From Crotalaria pallida (Eukaryota; Streptophyta; Magnoliopsida; Fabales; Fabaceae), in the NCBI GenBank assembly GCA_037953625.1, contig CM075650.1, forward strand, positions 42,908,206 to 42,972,205: a stretch of 64,000 nt of DNA, in the 5' to 3' direction. The position numbers and the translations under genes were made by a program. The notes under the pieces are model-generated. The model ran no database searches and had not been told where the DNA came from. It saw only the letters and a program-made list of their open reading frames with translations. This document shows, piece after piece, positions 1 to 10,310 of the stretch. The stretch's first letter is position 1, and the number at the start of each line of letters is the position of its first letter.

Positions 1-511
1 GATCAATTATACGAATAATTATGAATAAAGTATATTAATAATTATATAGGCTTAGTTATTTGCTATGTCCTCTTTTAGGATTTATCTTTTTAATTTCTGT
101 GTAATGCTACCCTTCTTGATATAATTTTACAGGTACGGAAGCGGAGCTTACACTGTTGCGGGCCGAACTGGAAACTCTCCACCACGTGGAGTGTATTTGT
201 GATACCCTGAGCGGATTTTATTTTTAAAACTGTTATTTTTTGTAATTTAATATGCGTAGTAATGGTATGCCCTGAATTTGTACTAATTGGGCTTTGGGAT
301 CTGATCTGGTTGTTGAACCATTATGTTTTAAGATTTTAAATATTCTGGACTGACAGGTTTTAAGAAGAGAATTTTTGGGAAGTCCGAAAAACAGAGGAAA
401 CTCTGCCGGATTTTCGAAAAACCTTTTAAAAGAAATCAAATTCTAAAATGAATTTTCAAACTCTGATTTTATTAAAATTTAAAATTAACTAATTAAAGTG
501 AGGATGTTACA
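1..511 (+). mobile_element. 3' end of a long LTR (family B), entering from the left edge
   Basis: The piece ends GGATGTTACA at 511, the terminus typical of TGTRACACCC-type gypsy LTRs. From 512 the sequence is that of the Tekay copy 1 LTR (same as about 8684 onward), so this element inserted in that LTR. It resembles 22035-22647, which ends GGATGTTACA at 22647 and has a similar pyrimidine-rich TTTTAG/GTA stretch. Its left end is outside the window, so the target duplication cannot be checked. No pol sequence is present; this could be a solo LTR or one LTR of a full element. Confidence 0.7.
105..227 (+). other. Predicted 3' splice acceptor and short downstream reading frame in LTR B
   Basis: A pyrimidine-rich stretch ends in ATTTTACAG at 124-132, followed by GT. 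A frame read from 135 stays open to a TAA at 225-227 and would encode about 30 residues rich in E, L and H. The arrangement mirrors the acceptor just before the LTR ORFs in the Tekay LTRs. No start codon is seen here, so it would need an upstream exon. Speculative. Confidence 0.25.
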
Positions 512-1668
512 TCAAGCATCAAAATCACTTGCATGCGTCAAAACAAAATTGCTCAAAAAAGAATTGAGTTAGAATTTGGCCTCCAAACCTTTTTGTCAAA
601 CACATAATGCCCTTTTTGAGTCTTTGTTGAATCAATTCCTAAATCACTTGATTTTAGTCTAATCTAGTATAAGGTAAACTTCTCTCATACCTCAAAGTTG
701 TGTTTGATGAGTATTAGCACTGAAACTTGAAGAAAATCCACAAACTCCCCAAAAATCCTATGTTCTGCTCTCAGCCACGTTTTCCATCAACAGGGTCCAA
801 AAACCAAAGAGTTTGACTTAGAAATTGACCAAAGAAATTGGGGAAAACAATTAGAACTCAATCTAGGTAACATGCACTAAGAAATAGAAGTGATTTGAGG
901 CTTAATAGTTGTCTTTACTTACCAAAATCCAGACTCAAACCCAGCTTCCCGAACCATAAAACTCAGAATTCAACTTTCCCAACTTCAACTTCTAAGAGTG
1001 ATTTCTCTTCACACAAGGACTCTCAACTCACAAGCTTTATGTCAACACAAAGCCCTTGATGCAAGCTTTGTGGATGTGTATCACTCGTTTATAATTACTC
1101 AGAGAAGAAGGAGAATTTGCCCACACGAAACAGAAACCCTAAATCAGCCTCTCAACACAGAACTCAAAGGAATCAACCCCCAAACCCTCAAAAATCCAGC
1201 AATTTATAGGCGAATTGGAGTAACATGCATGATGACGCGTGTTATCCACTAGATTAGAGCTGTTTTCGTGGCGATTCCATGGATTAATCAAGTGATTACT
1301 CATCAAAACGCACTAACCCAGTTTCTGTGTTCATCGTCTAACCGGTTACAGGGCATTACTAACCGGTTAGGTCAGTACAAAATTTAAAAATTAATACCTT
1401 TTAAATCTTTCCCTCCAAGAACCTTTTCAATATTACATTTAGGTCCTAAACCAAGGACTAAAATGCAATATCTATATTTTTGCATTTATTGGCCATATAA
1501 AAATATTTCCACTTATTTTTATATTTCAGGCTAATTAAATACAAAATATAAACTTGGAAAATTTATATAAATTAATAATAAAACTACTCCCCGAAATTTA
1601 TATAAATTTATATAAACTTTATTATTAATTTCCTTATTATCTGGGAGACCAAAATTAGGGGTGTTACA
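512..1668 (-). repeat. 3' LTR of Tekay copy 1 (truncated)
   Basis: Homologous to 8684-9786 of the 5' LTR; ends at 1668 with TGTTACA on the plus strand, next to the PPT. It keeps the U3 part, with the palindrome pair at 1339-1369 and a predicted splice donor (GGTAAGT on the minus strand at about 924-918). The rest lies beyond the inserted element at 1-511, outside the window. Confidence 0.9.
1339..1369. repeat. Palindrome pair TAACCGGTTA x2
   Basis: Two perfect TAACCGGTTA palindromes start at 1339 and 1360, a spacing of 21 bp. They lie in the U3 of the 3' LTR, between the LTR terminus and the TATA-box region. The same pair occurs at 9490/9511 and in both LTRs of copy 2. Confidence 0.9.
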
Positions 1669-1684
1669 CTACTCCCCCACTTAA
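1669..1684 (-). other. Polypurine tract of Tekay copy 1
   Basis: On the minus strand this reads TTAAGTGGGGGAGTAG directly before the 3' LTR start TGTAACACCCC. It is the expected plus-strand primer of a Ty3 element and fixes the orientation. The same tract is at 30043-30058 in copy 2. Confidence 0.9.
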
Positions 1685-1706
1685 AAGGAATTTCGTCCTC
1701 GAAATT

Positions 1707-2156
1707 CTAGCTTATATAAACAACTCCGGATACTCTTGACGCATCTTCTCCTAATTCCCATGTAGCTTCAGACACGTCAGCATTTTCCCATATAACCTTA
1801 ACTAAAGGTATCTCCTTTCCCCTGAGCTGCTTAACTTCACGATCTTCTATTCGGACCGGTCTGGTTTCAAAGGTAAGGTTCTCCTTCAAAGCTAGATCAT
1901 CAGGTTGAATTTTCAAAATAACCGATGGGTCATGCACATATTTCTTCAATTGAGAAACATGAAAGACGTTGTGCAAATTGGACAGAGAGGGTGGTAAAGC
2001 TAGTTGATAAGCAACAGGACCAACTCTCTTAAGGATTTGGTATGGACCTATACACTTAGGTGAAAGCTTTAGGGTTCTCAAGGCTCTACTAATGCCTTTC
2101 ATCAGAACTATCCGAAGAAACACATGGTCGCCCTCTGAAAACTCTATTGGTTTTCT
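1707..2156 (-). pseudogene. pol: Integrase C-terminus and chromodomain-like tail, copy 1
   Basis: This is the end of the pol polyprotein, separated from the main reading frame by a stop codon at about 2154-2156 where copy 2 has a sense codon. It contains the GPYQILKRVGPVAYQL block of the integrase C-terminus (the GPY module) and then a chromodomain-like segment, IPLVKVIWENADVSEATWE. In chromoviruses this domain is thought to steer integration to heterochromatin. The last residues (GEDASRVSGVV) differ from copy 2 (EERMRQEYPELF), which indicates a frameshift near the end. Non-functional; identity is clear from alignment with copy 2. Confidence 0.88.
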
Positions 2157-5072
2157 CTATCTATCAACATAACTCTTCTGCCGACTTTGAGCCGCTTTCA
2201 TCTTTGCCTGAACCATCTTGATCCTCTCAGTTGTCTGCTGCACCATTTCCGATCCAACCACTAAGTTCTCCCCCACTTGAAACCAGCATAGTGGGGTTTG
2301 ACACTTCCTTCCATACAAAGCCTCAAACGGTGCCATTCCGATGCTCGCATGGTAGCTGTTATTGTATGTGAATTCTGCAAGGGGTAACACTTGATCCCAA
2401 CTTCCTTGCTCTTCAAGTGCACAAGCCCTTAACACATCTTCCAAAGACTGAATAGTTCTCTCCGTCTGACCATCCGTCTGTGGATGATACGCAGAACTCA
2501 ACTTTAATCTTGTTCCCATAGCATTATGCAGACTCTTCCAGAACTGCGAAGAAAATATGGGATCTCTATCCGACACAATACTCGAAGGCACTCCGTGAAG
2601 ACGAACTACCTCCTTAATGTAGATCTGGGTAAGCTTATTCAAAGGATAGCGCATATTTATCGGAATAAAATGCGCCGACATAGTCAACCTATCCACAATC
2701 ACCCAGATTGCATCATGATTTGCTGCTGTCCTTGGCAAACCAGACACAAAATCCATCGAGATACTATCCCACTTCCATTGAGGGATACTTAAAGGTTGTA
2801 ACTGCCCTCCTGGTTTCTGGTGTTCTACCTTAGCTTTTTGGCAAATTAAACATGAAGCCACATATTCCGCAACATCCTTTTTCAAACTAGACCACCAAAA
2901 CATTTTCTTCAGATCCTGATACATTTTGGTTGATCCAGGATGTATACTCATCCGACTCTTATGTGCTTCATCAAGAATCAGTCTGCTAACCTCCTGATCT
3001 CTTGGTATGCAAATCCTTGTTCTGAAATGGAGGATTCCATCCAACCCAGTCTTGAAATCAAGTTCCTTCCCTTCTAAACCCAATCTCATCTTTTCAATCA
3101 ACTCCTCATCTGCTTGCTGCAACTCCCGAATTCTTTCCAAAAACTCATTTGTAATCTGCAACATTCCTAACTTGATACCTGATGGCTCCACTTGCGTCAA
3201 CAGGCTCAAGTCTCTGAATTCCTCAATCAATGCTAGTTCCTTCACCATCATCGCACTTATGTGGATTGCTTTCCGACTCAAAGCATCCGCAACCACATTT
3301 GCTTTACCCGGATGATAATGGAGTTTAAAGTCATAATCCTTCAAAAACTCCATCCACTTTCTTTGTCTCATGTTCAACTCTTTTTGATCAAACAAATATT
3401 TCAAACTCTTATGGTCACTAAATACTTGGAAAGTATTGCCATAGAGATGATGTCTCCATATCTTTAAGGCAAACACGATTGCAGCCAATTCCAAATCGTG
3501 TGTCGGGTAATTCGCCTCATGATTCTTCAACTGTCGTGATGCATAAGCCACTACTCTTCCTTCTTGCATCAATACACACCCCAGTCCTTGCTTAGATGCA
3601 TCACAGAACACTTCAAAGCTCTTGTGAGGATCAGGTAAGATTAACACAAGAGACGATGTTAACCTTTCTTTCAACTCTCGGAAACTACTTTCACACCTGT
3701 CGTCCCACACGAACGGTTGATCTTTCCGAGTTAGCTTAGTCAAAGGCAATGCAATCTTGGAAAATCCTTCTATAAACCGACGATAGTATCCAGCCAGCCC
3801 TAAGAAACTTCTCACCTCAGTCACAGTCTTAGGATGTTCCCAGCTTAGCACTGAACTCACCTTTGCTGGATCCACCGCAATTCCTTCCTTAGAGATTACA
3901 TGCCCCAGAAACTTCACTTCATTCAACAAAAACTCACATTTCGTAAGTTTGGCGTATAACTGCTTCTCCTTCAGGACTTTTAACACTATCCTGAGATGTT
4001 CTTCATGCTCCTCTGGACTCTTAGAATAGACCAGAATGTCATCTATAAACACCACTACGAATAAATCCAGGTATGGTCTAAAGATCCGGTTCATATAGTC
4101 TATGAAAATGGCAGGTGCATTAGTCAATCCGAACGGCATTACCACATACTCATAATGACCGTATCGAGATCGAAATGCAGTCTTGGGTATATCTTCCTCC
4201 TTTATCCTGATCTGATGATAGCCCGATCTCAGATCAATCTTGGAAAATACTGCAGCTCCCCTAACTTGATCCATAAGGTCATCTATCCTTGGCAAAGGGT
4301 ACTTATTCTTAATGGTGACCTTATTAAACTGTCTGTAGTCCACACACATTCTCATACTCTCATCCTTCTTCTTTACAAACAATAATGGAGCTCCCCAAGG
4401 CGAAACACTTGGCCTGATCATCTGCTTCTGCAGCAATTCCTCTATCTGCTTTTTCATTTCTGCCATTTCCGGTGGTGCCATTCTATAAAGAGCAATAGAG
4501 ATGGGACCAGCTCCAGGAATTAAGTCAATCCCAAACTCTATTTCTCGCTTCGGAGGTAATCCTGGTATCTCTTCAGGAAATACTTCCGGAAATTCCCTCA
4601 CCACAGGAATCTCTTCTATCGGCATCGATTCTTCTTCCCCGGTAGCAGAGAATAAACACATATAACCTTCAGGTTCAAGGGTTCTATATTGAATTGTCTT
4701 TTTCTCACAATTGATGATCACTTGGTTCTTCATCAACCAATCCATACCCAAGATCACATCTAATTGTAATTTAGGGAGACAAACCAAATCTACTTTAGAG
4801 ACACGACCCAAGATTTCAACATTACACCCTAGACAAACCTTAGAGGTAAAGATAGGTATCCCAGTAGGGGTATCTATACTAAGATAGAAAGGAAAATCAG
4901 AAACTACAAGATTCAACCTATTCACACATTCAGGAGAAACAAAAGAATGTGTAGCTCTAGAATCAAACATAATCTTGCAAGGTTGATCATTAAGCAAAAA
5001 ATTACCTTGCACGAGATTCGGGGTTTGGGTTGCTTCATTACCACTCAGGGTAAACACTCTTCCTTGCACCAC
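2157..5072 (-). pseudogene. pol: Pol: protease, reverse transcriptase, RNase H, integrase (copy 1)
   Basis: A 971-residue open stretch lacking its end. Domain order: aspartic protease near residues 30-130, where the catalytic-site region reads FDSRATHSF against FDSGATHSF in copy 2, so the usual glycine is replaced; RT at about 190-400 with YPLPRIDDLMDQ, MPFGLTNAPA and the catalytic FIDD box; RNase H at about 440-610 (FCDASKQGLG, YPTHDLELAA, SDHKSLKY); integrase from about 690 with the HHCC zinc-binding region and the D, D, E residues in MDFVSG, VSDRDP and TERTIQSLED. Sequence and order match Tekay-type chromoviruses. The R-for-G change in the protease, the stop at the 3' end and the broken upstream gag make it inactive. 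Confidence 0.93.
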
Positions 5073-6049
5073 CGACTTGTCGGTAGATCCTTTAGCATCA
5101 CCTTTTGCAGGCTCTCTGCAATCGCGAGCAAAATGACCTTACTTTTCACATTTGAAGCATCCTCCTGTGGACCAACAGAATTGGCCATGATGATAACGCC
5201 TACACTTCTCACAATAAGGAGAATTATCGCGAGACTTGTTCTTGTTCTCCATCACTGCTTTGCCCTTGCCCTTGTTCTTCTGAGCATAGGACCATTATTT
5301 CGGTGATCGAATCTCTTCTTCCTCTGTGGTCCATAGTTCTGTCCACTCCCCTTTCCTTGGCTTCCTATCAGCTCAGCTTTCTTGTCATCCTCATACATTC
5401 TGCACATATCCACAAGTGCAGGAAAACTCTGAATCCTATGGTAACTAAAAATAGACTTGAACTCCGGTCTCAGTCCACCTTCAAACTTAACACACTTACT
5501 CCTTTCATCAGGGTTATTCAAGTAGTAGGGAGAATATTTCATCAGCTCCTCAAATCTAGCAGCATATTCTCCTACACTCATATCCCCCTGCTTCAATTGC
5601 GTGAACTCTACCTCCTTCTTTCTCCTTAAATCTTCTGGAAAGTATTTATTAAGGAATTTCTCCATAAACACTCCCCAGTTGATTGCTATTCTTTCAAAAT
5701 TCAGCAATTGAACAGTATGATCCCACCAGTTCTCAACTTCCCCATGAAGCATGTAAACTGCGTAGGTTACCTTCTGCTCATCCGAACAGTCTAATGTTCT
5801 GAAAATCTTGTTGATCTCGTACAACCATTTATTTGCCTCATCAGGTTTGTATCCTCCTTCAAACCTTGGTGGATTGCACTTTCTGAACTCCGACAGAGTC
5901 TTAGCATCATGATTCACCACATTACCAGCATGTGGATTACTAGCTCGCCCTTGAGGTGGCTGCTGTTGCTGCTGCTGTTGCATGCCCTCCAGCACCGTCG
6001 TAATACGTTCTAACATTTCGTTCGTATAATTTCTATTCCTGATTGCCAT
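5073..6049 (-). pseudogene. gag: Gag with disrupted zinc-knuckle region (copy 1)
   Basis: The intact part (6049-5252) starts MAIRNRNYTNEMLERI and encodes capsid: PPRFEGGYKPDEANKWL, then CSDEQKVTYAVYMLHGEVENWW and RRKKEVEFTQLKQG. A glutamine run lies near residue 25. After about residue 253 the frame shifts compared with copy 2, and the zinc-knuckle segment (about 5251-5100) also carries a TAA where copy 2 has CAA. The first ATG at 6049 aligns with the copy 2 start and lies about 150 bases from the PBS. The product would bind and package element RNA; this copy cannot make the nucleocapsid part. Confidence 0.9.
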
Positions 6050-6200
6050 AGAAAGACCTGCACTATGGGCTTCGGGTCACTAAAAGGTCTTTAAAACATA
6101 AGCACTACTAGCTTACTCAACAATCTTACTCAAATATATTCAAATAACATTGAATACCATACTTAGCTGCATCATCAGGGCCATGAGGGATAGGACCAAT

Positions 6201-6212
6201 GCTCTGATACCA
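6201..6212 (-). other. Primer binding site, initiator tRNA-Met type
   Basis: Minus strand TGGTATCAGAGC, the complement of the initiator tRNA-Met 3' end used by Tekay and many plant elements. It is 7 bp from the LTR end at 6220 rather than directly adjacent; copy 2 has 9 bp here. Confidence 0.9.
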
Positions 6213-6856
6213 CCCAACGTGTGACACCCTCGTTTTATATCTTGAAAATAATAAATATTTCCAAATATAGAATACTTGCTATCAAAGACTGAGACTAGAA
6301 AATTTTTCCTTTTTAATTGATACTTACTCAATTATAAACACCTTTAATCTGGACAAATAATTTAAATTCGGCTTAATAGTACCTTAATTACGAAAAGGCT
6401 CTCGAGACAATGTCTTTTTAACATAATGAAAACATATTCGTAACCCTTATTAAAAACATATGATTTGTCTCTTGAGTTTGATCGAACGTATAAAATATAA
6501 GCTTATTGCCGAATCCTTTTGAATCAAAATCAGAGTATGCGGAAGTAAAAATAATACTTGTGGGGCACTGCTGAGGTAAATAAAAACATCATATATATAT
6601 ATATCATGATAGAAACCCCACCAGTATCATCAGTAGCAAGTATCAAAAGTCGAGATAGTAAGTTTTGATGAAACATATACAAACCAGCTGCATAAAATAA
6701 ACCTCACTCTAGACCTCTCAAAATATATACAATATATCACAATATCCAAAATTAGAAGTCCTAGAGCAGGTCATCCGTGTCCTCAGCAGCTCCTCTGATC
6801 CTCCGTAGCTCTATCCCTAGGACCTAGGATCCAAAACATCTATGCTATGCAGGCTC

Positions 6857-7330
6857 CTAGGAACCAACAGGTCCACCTCTAGCAGAAACAGTAGGCTCGA
6901 CATGTACATCCTCCTCGTCCTCATCCTCCATTGGATCCTCCTCGACCTTGCCCGACTGTGCAGAAACCCCACCACTGGGTCTCGGATCTGCAGAAGCAGT
7001 CCTCTCAAAATCAGTCGGACCAGGAGAAGGAGTCTCCTCAGTAACAACTCTGTGGGAGGAAGGATGAGTAAGAGTGGCAACTCTAAAACGAAAACTATGG
7101 AATCGACGCACAGGTCGAGCCGGGGGTGGTCCTCTATATGTATAAAAGGGTGGGACATGCATAGTATAGACTAGAGGGATCCTAAATCTATGAGGTCGCA
7201 CCCGAACCAGAGGGTTAGGGTGGTAGAGAGTGATCTCCACCTCCCCCTCAAAGGTGGCACGGTGCTTCTCGTACATCCATATACCACTAGGGATAGGGCG
7301 TATCTCGATGCAGGCTAGGTATCTCGCCAT
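6857..7330 (-). CDS. LTR-encoded ORF with acidic tail, intact copy
   Basis: I do not recognise this protein. It has 157 residues, starting MARYLACIEIRPIPSGIW. The middle is basic and proline-rich (HVPPFYTYRGPPPARP, then RRFHSFRFR); the tail is acidic (VEEDPMEDEDEEDVHVEP) and it ends RGGPVGS. No signal peptide or membrane segment is evident. It lies inside the 5' LTR in the same sense as gag and pol, downstream of the LTR TATA box, and its ATG is 3 bases after a predicted acceptor AG. Relatives are at 27116-27588, 35224-37390 and 53831-54321, and a distant one at 49140-49487. Against the 53831 copy, over 42 codons I count 17 synonymous-only and 10 amino-acid-changing codons, which suggests selection on the protein. 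Function unknown; a regulatory or nucleic-acid-binding role is only a guess from composition. Confidence 0.65.
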   Translation of the reverse strand: MARYLACIEIRPIPSGIWMYEKHRATFEGEVEITLYHPNPLVRVRPHRFRIPLVYTMHVPPFYTYRGPPPARPVRRFHSFRFRVATLTHPSSHRVVTEETPSPGPTDFERTASADPRPSGGVSAQSGKVEEDPMEDEDEEDVHVEPTVSARGGPVGS

Positions 7331-7556
7331 CACCTAAACAGGGCATGGGGAGTAAGTATACACATATACATAATTGATAAAGACTAAAAAGTACAAACAC
7401 AAGTATGTCATGGACAGAAAATAATGCAAGTACATATGAGCATACTAAATTTCAACATTATATCTCTTATAATGCAAGTGGCATGATGCATGATTTCTAT
7501 CCACAACTGAGGCCTCTAATAAAAGTCCATCTTGGACGTCCATCCAATACACCGTT

Positions 7557-7777
7557 GTGTTCCCGGAACACTGACATTCGTTCCCAGAACGTAATGCCAA
7601 ATCATACTTGGATAAATAAGCATCACTCCCTGAGTGTGCATCATGTTCCCAGAACGCATACGTTCCCAGAACGCATAAAAACCATGTCCCAGACACTGGC
7701 CACATTCCCAGAATGTGTCATCAAGTAGGTTACAATTTGGTACTCCCGGAGTACCCTCCTCATATTCCCAAAATATG
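7557..7777 (-). repeat. Array of eight small hairpins with CCCNG loops
   Basis: Short inverted repeats with 5-nt loops (plus strand CCCGG, CCCAG or CCCTG) at 7557-7571, 7579-7591, 7624-7636, 7645-7655, 7661-7673, 7701-7717, 7739-7755 and 7761-7777. Stem sequences differ (GTGTT/AACAC, CACT/AGTG, CACATT/AATGTG, GGTACT/AGTACC, CATATT/AATATG) but stay paired. The array is just upstream of the predicted splice acceptor in element sense. Matching arrays lie at 27813-28031, 37615-37833 and 53332-53598. Confidence 0.75.
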
Positions 7778-8042
7778 ATAAACGTTCCTACAAACCAATC
7801 TTCCATTATCTATGCATGAATGCACAATTATTAAGGTTGGTTTTATCTTTACTTTAATTACTGTGATTTATAAATATTTCAATTTCTCTTTTGAATGATT
7901 AATTTGAGGTATAATCCTTGGCACAAAATTCACTCTTGAATTAACTCAAAAACATGCCATTAGGCTTAGATTGGGAAAAACTTAACCAATGGTATTCATT
8001 TTCACTTAAAAGACTTAACATTTATTTTTCAGTTTCAGGTAC

Positions 8043-8450
8043 TAACCAGTTACAGTCTCAGGCTAACCGGTTAGAATTACATACCTGAACTGGTTTACCA
8101 TTGAAATTTAGAAAACCCTTTTTCTTGAATTCTCTACCCAATCCATAAACAAGTTTCAACATTGTTTTAGACCTCAAATCCACTGTTTTCATCACTCAAA
8201 AGTCCAAATCGCATTCCAATTCCAAATGAGCATAATTTCCTCTTGAAATTATCTCATTACAATAAGTTATTAACTCTCAATTTCAATCTGAACCATACAG
8301 TATAAATCAACTTATTTTCAGATTGAGTTCAAGTGAAATTAAAGTCTAGATTTGAGTAAAAATGGTAAGAACACAGGACTAATTTCAGAAATCCATTTTC
8401 TTTGAAATTTTACAGTATCTAACCGGTTACAAATATCGAATAACCGGTTA
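8043..8450. repeat. Two palindrome pairs of the TAACCGGTTA type in the LTR intron
   Basis: One pair starts at 8043 (TAACCAGTTA, degenerate) and 8064; the other at 8420 and 8441. Both pairs have 21-bp spacing. Copy 2 has the same pairs at 28286/28307 and 28654/28675. Confidence 0.88.
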
Positions 8451-9351
8451 GATTATGCAGTCTGCACACTGAAAAATTAGGTTTGACACATCATTCTTTT
8501 CATTACTCAAATCTAACCAATTTCAATACTCAAAAGAGTTCACATACCTTAAAATAAACATGTTTAACCACAAAAACACATTTAATTTGCATGCATTAAG
8601 TTTCAAGTATCAAATTGCATAAAAACCCACATAAACACAATTTAATACCACAAAACTTATAATAAACATTTAGATTATGATTCAAGCATCAAAATCACTT
8701 GCATGCATCAAAACAAAATTGCTCAAAACAGAATTGAGCTAGAATTTGGCCTCCAAGCCTTTTGGTCTTAAACACATAATGCCCTTTTTGAGTCTTTGTT
8801 GACTCAAATCCTAAATCACTTGATTTTAGTCTAATCTAGTATAAGGTAAACTTCTCCCTTACCTCAAAGTTGTGTTTGATGAGTATTAGCACTGAAACTT
8901 GAAGAAAATCCACAAACTCCCCAAAAATTATGTTCTGCTCTCAGCCACGTTTTCCATCAACAGGGTCCAAAAACCAAAGAGTTTGACATAGAAATTGACC
9001 AAAGAAATTGGGGAAAACAATTAGAACTCAATCTAGGTAACATGCACTAAGAAATAGAAGTGATTTGAGGCACCAAAATCCAGACTCAAACCCAGCTTCC
9101 AGAACCAGAAAACTCAGAATTCAACTTTCCCAACTTCAACTTCTAAGAGTGATTTCTGTTCACACAAGGACTCTCAACTCACAAGCTTTATGTCAACACA
9201 AAGCCCTTGATGCAAGCTTTGTGGATGTGTATCACTCGTTTATAATTACTCAGAGAAGAAGGAGAATTTGCCCACACGAAATAAAAACCCTAAATCAGCC
9301 TCTCAACACAGAACTCAAAGGAACCAACCCCCAAACCCTCAGAAATCTAGC

Positions 9352-9361
9352 AATTTATAGA
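9352..9361 (-). promoter_or_regulatory. TATA box of Tekay copy 1 5' LTR
   Basis: Minus strand GTCTATAAAT about 430 bp from the LTR start. The same position has CTATAAATAGA in both LTRs of copy 2 (29606-29616, about 39406-39415) and CTATATAAG in the LTR at 51659. The transcription start is expected about 30 bp downstream. Confidence 0.65.
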
Positions 9362-9489
9362 CGAATTGGAGTAACATGCATGATGACGCGTGTTATCCAT
9401 TAGATTAGAGTTGTTTTCATGGCGATTCCATGGATTAATCAAGTGGTTACTCATCAAAACGCACTAACCTAGTTTCTGTGTTCATCGTC

Positions 9490-9520
9490 TAACCGGTTAC
9501 AGGGCATTACTAACCGGTTA
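9490..9520. repeat. Palindrome pair TAACCGGTTA x2 in U3
   Basis: Perfect palindromes start at 9490 and 9511, spacing 21 bp, upstream of the TATA box in element sense. This is the counterpart of the pair at 1339/1360. Confidence 0.9.
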
Positions 9521-9786
9521 GGTCAGTACAAAATTTAAAAATTAATACTTTTTAAATATTTCCCTCCAAGAACCTTTTCAATATTACATTTAGGTCCTAA
9601 ACCAAGGACTAAAATGCAATATCTATATTTTTGCATTTATTGGCCATATAAAAATATTTCCACTTATTTTTATATTTCAGGCTAATTAAATACAAAATAT
9701 AAACTTGGAAAATTTATATAAATTAATAATAAAACTTTATTATTAATTTCCTTATTATCCGGGAAACGAAAATTAGGGGTGTTACA

Positions 9787-10303
9787 CATCTCTCTTCAAT
9801 TCTTTTATTTATTTATTTTATTTAACTGAAAATATAAAAATATAAAGTTTTTTCGTTTTTTAAATTAAAAAAAAGATCTTCACCCACAGGACACCAAGTG
9901 CTTAACCTCCTGTGTCTGATCAGGATTTTGATGTTACATGTCAGCAAAATGGGCTTTAATAGGTGGTAGGGGTATATGACAAACCCAAAAGTAATTTCGG
10001 GGAGTCAGACATATTGAAAAAAAAAAGAATTAGGGTTTCTGGCAAAAATACATCAAATTTCAGGGACTTGTAACATAATTAAGCTATGAAGATTTCATCT
10101 TCAAACAAAACCATTTTCAATTGCACCACTTTTCTTTGATTTCCACAATACATGAAAAACAATGCTTCGTTAATCTTTATCCTCTACATTTGTATTTCCG
10201 GTAAAAGTTTTTTTTAATGAGCCACCACTAATTGACTTTATTTATGCTTTTTATTAAAAAAAACAGGTTGACTGTGGATCCATGTGAGAGTTGAAATAGA
10301 CTA
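9787..10303. other. Unassigned sequence between Tekay copy 1 and the Tat-A insertion
   Basis: AT-rich with no convincing reading frame. It has a T-rich start and short A runs, and matches none of the other elements in the window. It may be host intergenic sequence or an old unrecognised repeat. Confidence 0.5.
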
Positions 10304-10310
10304 AGGGTCT
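10304..10310 (+). repeat. Left end of a MITE-like repeat split by Tat-A
   Basis: AGGGTCT joins in sequence with GTTCGGCAAAACTAGC at 50113 once one GGTCT copy is removed, giving a continuous start of an AGCT-rich repeat. The larger part is at 50113-50314. Together they mark the site Tat-A inserted into. Confidence 0.55.

Larger units (their letters stand above)
7334..9073 (-). other. Predicted LTR intron of copy 1
   Basis: In element sense the donor region reads GGATTTTG/GTGCC at 9074/9073, where the 3' LTR has GGATTTTG/GTAAGT. The acceptor reads CCCTGTTTAG/GTGATGGCG, with AG at 7335-7334. Equivalent donor and acceptor sites occur in copy 2 and in the LTR at 51659 (GATTTTG/GTAAGC and CCCTTGTAG/GTGATGGCG). 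Splicing would bring the LTR ORF close to the 5' end of the RNA. Not shown by transcript data. Confidence 0.5.
512..9786 (-). mobile_element. Tekay/Del-type chromovirus, copy 1 (Ty3/gypsy)
   Basis: Read on the minus strand the order is 5' LTR (9786-6220), initiator-Met-type PBS, gag, protease, RT, RNase H, integrase with a chromodomain-like tail, PPT, 3' LTR (1668 to 512, truncated). The long LTR (3,567 bp), tRNA-Met PBS and C-terminal chromodomain fit the Tekay/Del clade. LTR termini are TGTAACACCCC and a TCACA end. The 3' LTR is interrupted at 511/512 by the LTR B element, so the far target duplication is outside the window; the right flank begins CATCT. Gag and pol carry a frameshift and several stops, so the copy is dead. 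LTRs differ at a few percent in the parts I compared, so it looks older than copy 2. Confidence 0.92.
6220..9786 (-). repeat. 5' LTR of Tekay copy 1
   Basis: 3,567 bp bounded by TGTGACACCCTC at 6220 and GGGTGTTACA at 9786. In element sense it holds, in order: a palindrome pair (9520-9490), a TATA box (9361-9352), a predicted splice donor (about 9073), further palindrome pairs (8450-8420, 8073-8043), a hairpin array (7777-7557), a predicted acceptor (7334) and an intact ORF (7330-6857). A short deletion removes the GTAAGT seen at the donor in the 3' LTR, leaving GTGCC. The transcription start is probably about 30 bp past the TATA box, so most of the LTR would be transcribed leader. Confidence 0.9.

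Noticed and set aside
6817..7158. Other frames over the LTR ORF
   Set aside because: Shadows of the ORF at 6857-7330; leucine/arginine-rich composition from the GC-rich coding sequence.
7405..7806. Overlapping ORFs on both strands across the hairpin array
   Set aside because: The repeated CCCAGAAC units create open frames on both strands; no conserved start, and they are out of frame between copies.
9787..10303. Possible host gene beside Tat-A
   Set aside because: No reading frame or splice pattern could be followed.
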